This document shows, piece after piece, positions 58,229-64,000 of a DNA stretch of 64,000 nucleotides. The stretch comes from Mesorhizobium australicum (lineage in GTDB: Bacteria; Pseudomonadota; Alphaproteobacteria; Rhizobiales; Rhizobiaceae), in contig NZ_FXBL01000004.1 in NCBI RefSeq assembly GCF_900177325.1, positions 3,720,001-3,784,000 on the forward strand. The letters run 5' to 3'. The position numbers and the translations under genes are program-made. Below the pieces are notes generated by a model, which was given only the letters and a program-made list of their open reading frames with translations, had not been told where the DNA came from and ran no database searches. Every line of letters starts with the position of its first letter. The stretch's first letter is position 1.

Positions 58229-58915
58229 ATGATCCCATGGGTGCATCTCGCCAGCGCCGCCGTGCCTGACGGCGCCGGAGACCTGCGGCTGAAGCGCCGG
58301 GGGGCAGAGTTCTCGATCATGTCGGGAACGATCGAACTGATGAATTCGCGGCTCTCCGGCTCCGAAGAGGCGCTCGCAACGCTCGTCGCGCAGCGTCTCG
58401 CCGGGCGCAAGGCGCCATCCGTCCTGATCGGCGGCCTCGGCATGGGCTTCACGATGCGCGCGGCCCTGGCTGCCCTCGGGTCGGACGCGCGTATCACGGT
58501 CGCCGAACTCGTGCCAGAAGTGGTCGATTGGGCACGCGGGCCGATGGCTGAATTGTCTGCCGGGTGCCTGGACGATCCGCGGGTGACGGTGGCGATCGCC
58601 GACGTGGCGGCCCTGATCCGACCAGCCCCCGGCGGCGGACGGGCACCTCAGTGGGACGCCATTCTCCTCGACGTGGACAACGGCCCCGAGGGTCTGACCC
58701 GCCGCGTCAACGACAGGCTCTATGACCATGCGGGGCTTGCCGCCGCGCGTGGGGCACTGACTCCGGGCGGCGTGCTGGCCGTCTGGTCGCAAGGGCCGGA
58801 CCGCGCCTTTTCGAAGCGCCTGCGCGATGCCGGATTCGCAGTCGAGGAGGTTATGGTGCGCGCGCATCGCGGAAGGAAGGGCGCGCGTCATGTTGTCTGG
58901 CTGGCGACGAGATAA
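58229..58915 (+). CDS. Spermidine synthase-like methyltransferase-fold protein
   Basis: A 228-residue protein with a Rossmann-type core like spermidine synthases without the full polyamine site. The glycine motif is VLIGGLGMGFTMRAALAALG, followed by the acidic strand ITVAELVPEVVDWARGPMAE, then VTVAIADVAALI and the DAILLDVDNGPEGLTRRVND block where spermidine synthases have D-A-I-x-x-D. The end reads PGGVLAVWSQGPDRAFSKRL. The N-terminal beta domain is short. It probably binds S-adenosylmethionine or a derivative. The DNA methyltransferase gene starts 38 bases downstream. Confidence 0.85.
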   Translation: MIPWVHLASAAVPDGAGDLRLKRRGAEFSIMSGTIELMNSRLSGSEEALATLVAQRLAGRKAPSVLIGGLGMGFTMRAALAALGSDARITVAELVPEVVDWARGPMAELSAGCLDDPRVTVAIADVAALIRPAPGGGRAPQWDAILLDVDNGPEGLTRRVNDRLYDHAGLAAARGALTPGGVLAVWSQGPDRAFSKRLRDAGFAVEEVMVRAHRGRKGARHVVWLATR

Positions 58916-58952
58916 CTCGCCGAATCGTGCGTTAGCGGCTACCGTTACGTTG

Positions 58953-60146
58953 ATGACCGCGCATCCGAACCTTTCTTCCGGAATCACGGAATCTCTGGCG
59001 GCGTTTTCGGGCTTCGGACGCCCGACGGAAATCGTCGCACGCGACGGCCTCACTTACTTTGTCAATGAGTTCTGGACCGCGCGACAGCGCCAGTCGTCCA
59101 GCCTGCATGAGATTTCTTACCGCGCCTGCTTCAAGGCGGAACTGCCGCGTTTCTTCATCGAACGGCTGACCGAGCCCGGCGACCTCGTCTACGACCCCTT
59201 CATGGGACGCGGCACGACGCCGCTGGAAGCCGCCCTGCTCGGCCGGCGCGCCGCCGGCAACGACGTGAACCCGCTCTCCGCAATGCTCGTCGGCCCACGC
59301 CTTTCGCCGCCAACGCTGGAGGAGGTGGGGGAAGCGCTCGCCGCGATCGACCTCGACGCGGAGGCAGAGAGCAATCCGGACCTGCTCGCCTTCTATCATC
59401 CCGACACGCTGCGCCAGATCGCGGCACTGCGCGCCTGGCTGCTCGTGCGGGCCGATCGCCTGACGCGGGCCGAGCAGTGGATCCGCATGGTGGCAATCAA
59501 CCGGCTCACCGGCCACTCGTCCGGCTTCTTCTCCGTCTACACCCTGCCGCCAAACCAGGCCGTGTCGGTCGCCTCGCAGCGCAGGATCAACGCGAAGCGA
59601 AGTCAGACGCCTCCCCGGCGGGACGTTGTCGCCATCATCCTGCGCAAATCCGCGAGCCTGCTTGCCGGTCCCCTCCCCTCGCCGGCCGAGCCGCCGCTCC
59701 TGATGACCGGTCGCGCCTCGCACACGCCGGCCCTGCTGGATGCGTCCGCAGCGCTCGCCATCACCTCGCCCCCCTTCCTCGACGTGGTCGACTATGCCGG
59801 CGACAACTGGCTGCGCTGCTGGTTCGCGGGCATCGATCCAAGGATGGTCGCCATCGACCACCACAGGACAGTGGCGGAGTGGACAGGCTTCGTGCGCGCG
59901 ACCCTTGCCGAGCTTGCCCGCGTCGTGCGCCCCGGCGGACATGTTGCCTTTGAGGTCGGCGAGGTGCGCGGCGGCAAGGTACTGCTCGAACGGCATGTGG
60001 CCGAGGCGGCCGAAGGCCTGCCGCTCGACTTCATCGGCGTGATCGTCAACGACCAGGCCTTCACCAAGACGGCAAATTGCTGGGGCGTCGGCAACAACAG
60101 CCGCGGCACCAACACAAACCGCATCTGCCTGTTCCGCCGACGGTAG
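58953..60146 (+). CDS. Orphan DNA methyltransferase (N6-adenine/N4-cytosine type)
   Basis: A 397-residue enzyme. Motif I, the SAM-binding FxGxG region, is near residue 80 (LVYDPFMGRGTTPLEAALLG) and is followed by RRAAGNDVNPLSAMLVGPRL. The catalytic motif IV SPPF is near 270 (ALAITSPPFLDVVDYAGDNW). Between them lies a ~180-residue insertion with no recognised domain, which could be the target-recognition part. The end has VVRPGGHVAFEVGEVRGGKV and VNDQAFTKTANCWGVGNN. No restriction nuclease is adjacent, so it may be an epigenetic or solitary enzyme; the N-terminal motif order also recalls RNA methyltransferases. ATG 58953 is preferred to the frame start at 58827. Confidence 0.85.
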   Translation: MTAHPNLSSGITESLAAFSGFGRPTEIVARDGLTYFVNEFWTARQRQSSSLHEISYRACFKAELPRFFIERLTEPGDLVYDPFMGRGTTPLEAALLGRRAAGNDVNPLSAMLVGPRLSPPTLEEVGEALAAIDLDAEAESNPDLLAFYHPDTLRQIAALRAWLLVRADRLTRAEQWIRMVAINRLTGHSSGFFSVYTLPPNQAVSVASQRRINAKRSQTPPRRDVVAIILRKSASLLAGPLPSPAEPPLLMTGRASHTPALLDASAALAITSPPFLDVVDYAGDNWLRCWFAGIDPRMVAIDHHRTVAEWTGFVRATLAELARVVRPGGHVAFEVGEVRGGKVLLERHVAEAAEGLPLDFIGVIVNDQAFTKTANCWGVGNNSRGTNTNRICLFRRR

Positions 60147-60363
60147 AACTTTGCGGCTTCATTACTGAGTCGATGCCTTGCCGGTCCGCGACATCTTGTC
60201 AATCAGCCAGCCTTCTGCCATAGCTTGTGATGTTCGGGCACTGACTGACCCGGAGACTGGATGAGTTTTGGACCACCTTTCCCCGACATCGTGACGATCC
60301 GACGCCGCGACCCTGTGCACACCGCGCAGACGCTTATGACCCACGGGAAAAGGAGATTCCCCA

Positions 60364-60576
60364 TTGTCGCAGACCGGTACCGTTAAATTCTTCAACGCAA
60401 CCAAGGGCTTCGGCTTCATCACGCCGGATGGCGGCGCGAAGGACGTCTTCGTCCACATCTCGGCCATCGAGAAGTCGGGCATGCGCACGCTCGTTGACGG
60501 ACAGAAGGTTTCCTTCGACGTCGAGCCGGACCGCATGGGCAAGGGCCCGAAGGCAGTCAACCTCCGTCCGGCCTGA
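60364..60576 (+). CDS. Cold-shock protein, CspA family
   Basis: A 70-residue RNA-binding beta barrel. It carries RNP1 [11 protein letters not shown] and RNP2 [10 protein letters not shown], then [20 protein letters not shown]. It starts at TTG 60364 with AAAAGGAGA upstream. A 217-base leader without a gene precedes it, as is usual for CspA-type mRNAs that are controlled after transcription. A strong terminator follows. Confidence 0.95.
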   Translation: MSQTGTVKFFNATKGFGFITPDGGAKDVFVHISAIEKSGMRTLVDGQKVSFDVEPDRMGKGPKAVNLRPA

Positions 60577-60610
60577 TCCGCTTCCGTCGGATCGATTTCG
60601 GGACACGATG

Positions 60611-60640
60611 GCGCGGCGCTTCAGGCGCCGCGCTTTTTTT
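60611..60640 (+). terminator. Intrinsic terminator after the first cold-shock gene
   Basis: GCGCGGCGC (60611-60619) pairs exactly with GCGCCGCGC (60625-60633) around a TTCAG loop and is followed by seven T (60634-60640). A textbook rho-independent terminator. Confidence 0.93.
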
Positions 60641-60740
60641 CCGGGTCTTAACCGACGCCACTCGTCGGGCTTTGCTGACGATTGCTTTCATGCGATGTTT
60701 TTCCACTTCGGCACGGGCCCGAAGGCTGGAGGAACAAGAC

Positions 60741-61175
60741 ATGCGTTTCCTGAAGATCGCCGCTGCACTCGCATTGTCGATAGCGTCGGCCACACCGATG
60801 ACCGCGAGCGCCGGACAGCCCGGCCAGTCTCCCGCCCTGGCCGAAGGGCTGCTCGTCAACGTCTCGGGCTGCCACCGCGACGTTCAACGGCATTACGTTC
60901 CGGAATTCGGCCGTCGCGCCTGGCACTATCACCGTGGCCGCAACTGCCGCCCGGTCCGCGTCGACGGCCCTGGTGGCGGTCCGGGCTTCATCCCCGGACC
61001 TTCCCGCCCGCCGGTCGATTGCCATCGCGATGCCCGCCGCCACTACCTGCCGGGATACGGTTCTGTCGTCCACCGACATGTCGGGGAAAGCTGCCGCCCA
61101 CGTATCCTCAGGCGCTCGGAGACCTTCCGCCCGGGCGCTTGCGTGAGCATCGGCCCGGTCACCTTCTGCGACTGA
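60741..61175 (+). CDS. Secreted protein with duplicated C-H-R-D-x-x-R-H-Y repeats
   Basis: A 144-residue exported protein (signal peptide ~1-26: MRFLKIAAALALSIASATPM). The mature part contains two similar units of about 28 residues: GCHRDVQRHYVPEFGRRAWH with YHRGRNCRP, and DCHRDARRHYLPGYGSVVHR with HVGESCRP. Each has a CHRD start, an RHY core, further His and a CRP end, so it is His/Arg/Cys-rich and may bind metal or be disulphide-linked. A final GACVSIGPVTFCD adds two cysteines. The start with GGAGGAAC upstream is secure. It lies between the two cold-shock genes. Confidence 0.75.
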   Translation: MRFLKIAAALALSIASATPMTASAGQPGQSPALAEGLLVNVSGCHRDVQRHYVPEFGRRAWHYHRGRNCRPVRVDGPGGGPGFIPGPSRPPVDCHRDARRHYLPGYGSVVHRHVGESCRPRILRRSETFRPGACVSIGPVTFCD

Positions 61176-61463
61176 CAAAGGCCGGCCTTCGGCTCTCGCG
61201 GCCGAAGGGTGGGCCACAACGAAAGTTTCGCTTGCTCCAGCGGCGATTTTGTTGACTATTCGGGCTTCGGGTAATTGCCGGCCCGGAGACTGTATCTGCT
61301 TGCCTGTGTTCAGCGCGCGCTTTTCGCAGGCGGATCGCCGAAAGAGTGAGCCGTGGGGACGGCTCCGCAGCGATCGTGCGAATTGCATCTCCTCCAGTAA
61401 CCAACCGAACGCGCCGGGGTTAGGAAAGGCGCGGCATGTCAGTGACTGAAAAGGGAGCATGCA

Positions 61464-61679
61464 ATGGGCCAGATGCAAGGCACCGTCAAATTCTTCAACC
61501 ATGCCAAGGGTTTCGGGTTCATCACGCCCGATGGCGGCGCCAAGGACATCTTCGTGCACATCTCCGCTGTGCAGGCGTCCGGCCTAGCCGGCCTGCAGGA
61601 TGGCCAGAAGGTTTCCTTCGACACGGAACCGGACAAGCGCGGCAAGGGGCCGAAGGCGGTCAATCTGACCGTCGGCTGA
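61464..61679 (+). CDS. Cold-shock protein, CspA family (second copy)
   Basis: A 71-residue paralogue of the gene at 60364. RNP1 [11 protein letters not shown] is identical, RNP2 is [10 protein letters not shown], and the end [10 protein letters not shown] differs. It begins at ATG 61464 ([17 protein letters not shown]), with GGGAGCATGCA upstream; the internal ATG at 61473 is possible. The 288-base interval before it holds no gene and may serve as leader. Confidence 0.95.
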   Translation: MGQMQGTVKFFNHAKGFGFITPDGGAKDIFVHISAVQASGLAGLQDGQKVSFDTEPDKRGKGPKAVNLTVG

Positions 61680-61799
61680 TGCCGACGCCTCTCGGGCGGG
61701 GCGAACGCGGCCTGAACCGGTCATTCAGCCACGGTTCAGGCGGAACGGGTGAGAGTTGCAACGCGTACGACCATCATGGCCGTATGTGCGGAGGCTGAT

Positions 61800-62096
61800 A
61801 TGTCGTCCATTTTTCGCATTCTTCTGGGTGCCGCCATAACTGTCGGCGCCGCAGCATCGGTCTCTCATGCCGCCGGAAACGGCGCGATCGAAAGGCCTGC
61901 CCCGCAACTTACCATCCTGCCCGGCAAGCCGATCGAATTGCGCCCGAACTTCAATCTGGCCGCGACGCTGAACGCCATCATCGCGGCCCAGATCGCGGCG
62001 CAGAACGGCGCGCAGATGGACAGCGACAACCCCTATCGCCAGCCGCGCCCGCGGCCGGACCGCGAGCAACTCGTCGGGATCGCGAAGGGCGGATAA
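61800..62096 (+). CDS. Small secreted hypothetical protein
   Basis: A 98-residue exported protein, from ATG 61800 with GCGGAGGC upstream. Signal peptide MSSIFRILLGAAITVGAAAS, then SHAAGNGAIERPAPQLTILP and a polar, Asn/Gln-rich body (NLAATLNAIIAAQIAAQNGA; DSDNPYRQPRPRPDREQLVG). The end is Pro/Arg-rich. No family is recognised. It is convergent with the metallo-beta-lactamase-fold gene. Confidence 0.6.
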   Translation: MSSIFRILLGAAITVGAAASVSHAAGNGAIERPAPQLTILPGKPIELRPNFNLAATLNAIIAAQIAAQNGAQMDSDNPYRQPRPRPDREQLVGIAKGG

Positions 62097-62105
62097 CCGC
62101 CCCTT

Positions 62106-62744
62106 TCAGGTGAGGAAGGGATTAGAACGCCGTTCATCGCCGAAGCGGCTGCCCGGCCCGTGCCCGCAGATGAAGCCGATGTCGTCGCCAAGCGGCAGCA
62201 GCTTTTCCTTGATCGATCGGATCAGGGCAGCATGGTCCCCGCCCGGCAGATCGGTGCGGCCGACCGAGCCGTTGAAGAGCACATCGCCGACATGCGCGAA
62301 GCGGGCCGCGCGGTTGAAATAGACAACGTGGCCAGGCGCGTGGCCAGGGCAATGGAGCACCTCGAAGACATGTTCTCCGAAGGAGACAGTGTCTCCCTCG
62401 GCGAGATACCTGTCCGTCGTGCAGTTTCGTACGCCGGTGATGCCGAAGCGCATCGCCTGATTGTCGATATTGGCAAGCAGTGGCGCGTCGGCGACGTGCG
62501 GGCCGATGATTTCCACCCCTAGCCGCTCCTTCAGCTCCATGGCGCCGCCGGCATGGTCGAGATGGCCGTGGGTGATCCAGATCTGCTCGATCTTGAAGCC
62601 GTTGTCCTCGATCGCCTTGACGAGCACGTCGACATCTCCACCCGGATCGACGATCACGCCGGCCTTCGTCTCGTCATCGAACAGGATCGTGCAGTTCTGC
62701 TGGAACGGCGTCACCTGGATGATCCCGGCATTCAATCGACCCAT
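62106..62744 (-). CDS. Metallo-beta-lactamase-fold hydrolase (glyoxalase II-like)
   Basis: A 212-residue zinc hydrolase of the YcbL/GloB type. The metal-binding motif is WITHGHLDHAGGAMELKE (HxHxDH), with further ligands in FEVLHCPGHAPGHVVYF and RFAHVGDVLFNGSVGRTDLP, and a final ICGHGPGSRFGDERRSNPFL. Such enzymes hydrolyse thioesters such as S-lactoylglutathione or related compounds. Length and motifs are complete. Confidence 0.93.
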   Translation of the reverse strand: MGRLNAGIIQVTPFQQNCTILFDDETKAGVIVDPGGDVDVLVKAIEDNGFKIEQIWITHGHLDHAGGAMELKERLGVEIIGPHVADAPLLANIDNQAMRFGITGVRNCTTDRYLAEGDTVSFGEHVFEVLHCPGHAPGHVVYFNRAARFAHVGDVLFNGSVGRTDLPGGDHAALIRSIKEKLLPLGDDIGFICGHGPGSRFGDERRSNPFLT

Positions 62745-62809
62745 CGTCGGCCTTTCATGCTGTCGTGGAAGCTGCGGGGGGGCTTAGCGGCAGGGCGACA
62801 GGCCGTCCA

Positions 62810-62843
62810 CCCAAAAGAAACGGGCGGCGCATCGGCCGCCCGT
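62810..62843 (-). terminator. Intrinsic terminator after the glycine-rich membrane-like gene
   Basis: On the minus strand, ACGGGCGGC pairs with GCCGCCCGT (62820-62828 with 62835-62843) across a six-base loop and is followed by TTTCTTTTGG. It lies just beyond the stop of the gene at 62870. Confidence 0.8.
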
Positions 62844-62869
62844 CGGAAGCAGGGCGAGGGCCGTCCCGC

Positions 62870-63166
62870 TTACTTCTTCATCGCGTTCATGACGGCGCCG
62901 ACGATGCCGGTCAGGATCGCGCCGCCGCCAGCACCACCCACGATGTTCTCGAGGTTGAGCGAGCTCGCGAGACCGCCGGCCGCCGCCGGATCGACCGCAC
63001 CACCCAGCAGGCTGCCGAGGATGGCCGCGCCACCGACGCCGCCGAGCGCACCGCTGATGATCTTGGGGAGCTGGCCCATTGCCGCCTGCTTGATCGCAGC
63101 ACCTACCGCCTGGCCGCCGATGATTCCCGTGACGATCTGAATGATGATCGGAAGAAGTGCTTCCAT
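62870..63166 (-). CDS. Glycine-rich small hydrophobic protein
   Basis: A 98-residue protein from ATG 63166: MEALLPIIIQIVTGIIGGQA, then VGAAIKQAAMGQLPKIISGA and repeated Gly-rich helices (ILGSLLGGAVDPAAAGGLAS; IVGGAGGGAILTGIVGAVMN). No charged core and many Gly/Ala/Ile residues suggest membrane insertion or self-assembly. By appearance it resembles small rhizobial proteins of unknown function. It has its own terminator. Confidence 0.7.
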   Translation of the reverse strand: MEALLPIIIQIVTGIIGGQAVGAAIKQAAMGQLPKIISGALGGVGGAAILGSLLGGAVDPAAAGGLASSLNLENIVGGAGGGAILTGIVGAVMNAMKK

Positions 63167-63262
63167 GTGCCTGTCCTTTCCCCTCCAAGGGAGGCGTGGC
63201 CGCCTATCGACCGCGCCTGCGACAATGAGAGCCTGAACAATACGAAAGTCAAATGACTCCCG

Positions 63263-63295
63263 ACCAAAGAAAACGGGCGGCCATGGGCCGCCCGT
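63263..63295 (-). terminator. Intrinsic terminator after ilvE
   Basis: On the minus strand, ACGGGCGGCC and GGCCGCCCGT (63273-63282 with 63286-63295) pair perfectly over ten bases around a three-base loop, followed by TTTTCTTTGG. It lies 24 bases beyond the ilvE stop. Confidence 0.85.
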
Positions 63296-63319
63296 GGTCA
63301 GCATCGGAAAAACCCGCCT

Positions 63320-64000
63320 CTACTCGGCGGCGATAGCCCGCTTGGGCTGCACTTCGGCGGAGTAGTCGTTCATGAGATTGCGCGAGATTTCCCCGGGCGT
63401 GAAACGATACGGCCCCACTTCCGAGACCGGCGTGACCTCGGCGGCGGTGCCGGTAAGGAAACACTCCGAGAAACCTGTGAGTTCTTCCGGCATGATGGCG
63501 CGTTCGACCACACTGTAGCCGCGGCGCTTGGCCAGATCGATCACGGTACGGCGGGTGATTCCATCGAGGAAGCAGTCCGGCTTCGGCGTGTGCAGCACGC
63601 CGTCCTTGACGAAGAAGATGTTCGCGCCGGTCGCTTCGGCGACCTGGCCGCGCCAGTCGAGCATCATCGCGTCGGCATAGCCCTTGGCCTCTGCATTGTG
63701 CTTGGAGATGGTGCAGATCATGTAGAGGCCTGCAGCCTTCGACTTCGACGGCGCCGTGCGCGGATCCGGCCGGCGATACTCGGCGATGTCGAGGCGGATG
63801 CCCTTCAGCTTCTGCTCGGGATCGAAATAGCTCGGCCACTGCCAGATGGCGACGGCGCAGTTGATGCGGTTGTTCTGCGCCGACACGCCCATCATCTCCG
63901 ATCCGCGCCAGGCGATCGGACGGACATAGGCGTCGCTGAAGCCCTGCCTGCGCAGCACCTCGCGGCAGGCATCGTCGATCTCGGCGACCGAATAGGGGAT
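63320..64000 (-). CDS. ilvE: Branched-chain amino acid aminotransferase, C-terminal part (runs off the right edge)
   Basis: A class IV PLP enzyme for the last step of leucine, isoleucine and valine synthesis. The frame is open to base 64000, where it reads IPYSVAEIDDACREVLRRQG, so the N-terminus is outside the window. Visible features: AYVRPIAWRGSEMMGVSAQN, GIRLDIAEYRRPDP, the PLP lysine region in TAPSKSKAAGLYMICTISKH and the PLP-phosphate loop MLDWRGQVAEATGANIFFVK, then LDGITRRTVIDLAKRRGYSV and FLTGTAAEVTPVSEVGPYRF. Complete to its stop at 63320. Confidence 0.93.
   Translation of the reverse strand: MPYSVAEIDDACREVLRRQGFSDAYVRPIAWRGSEMMGVSAQNNRINCAVAIWQWPSYFDPEQKLKGIRLDIAEYRRPDPRTAPSKSKAAGLYMICTISKHNAEAKGYADAMMLDWRGQVAEATGANIFFVKDGVLHTPKPDCFLDGITRRTVIDLAKRRGYSVVERAIMPEELTGFSECFLTGTAAEVTPVSEVGPYRFTPGEISRNLMNDYSAEVQPKRAIAAE

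Overview
The window is a GC-rich, densely coded stretch of chromosome that looks like an alphaproteobacterium of the order Hyphomicrobiales (Rhizobiales), probably close to Mesorhizobium or another Phyllobacteriaceae genus. This is an inference from gene content: dnaG, a YqeY-like gene and carA in proximity, a long CarB unlinked to carA, a Ugp-type glycerol-3-phosphate importer, AatA-type aminotransferase, BrnT/BrnA, an HWE histidine kinase and RcnB-like and DUF922 proteins. No rRNA, tRNA, CRISPR array or insertion sequence was seen.

Layout. 1-9.4 kb: the start of dnaG, a BrnT/BrnA toxin-antitoxin pair, an MFS exporter, an RcnB-like protein, a Na/Pi cotransporter, a MocR-type regulator with a clear operator, an ArsR/SRPBCC operon with a promoter-embedded operator, two DUF1801 genes (the first broken by an amber codon) and a YqeY-like gene. 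9.6-27.7 kb: carA and carB enclose a zinc metallopeptidase, a CHASE-PAS-GGDEF-EAL protein, a coupled pair of exported caspase-TPR proteins and an AlgI/AlgX-like O-acetyltransferase pair. 27.7-30.4 kb: an AT-richer island with a HEPN-domain protein, possibly split by a stop codon, and a PD-(D/E)xK protein like the HsdR N-terminus. 30.6-37.7 kb: small secreted or membrane proteins, a secreted protein with a beta/gamma-crystallin-like tail, a decayed phage-type gene, a lipoprotein lytic transglycosylase, an alkyltransferase and an HWE kinase. Three arrays of one heptamer sit at gene 3' ends here. 37.8-42 kb: the ugpBAEC operon. 42-52 kb: a GST, two EAL-only proteins, aspartate aminotransferase, a SemiSWEET and a second tandem pair of exported caspase-TPR proteins. 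52-64 kb: a lectin-like protein, NIPSNAP, uvrB with long extensions, YdeI/OmpD-like, DUF922, a spermidine-synthase-like protein, an orphan DNA methyltransferase, two cold-shock genes, a metallo-beta-lactamase-fold hydrolase and ilvE running off the right edge.

Most striking are four paralogous signal-peptide-bearing caspase-fold proteins with long TPR-like tails, in two head-to-tail pairs about 25 kb apart. All four keep the His and Cys of the catalytic dyad. They look like a periplasmic protease or scaffold system of unknown function. The second candidate is the AT-rich HEPN/HsdR-N island.
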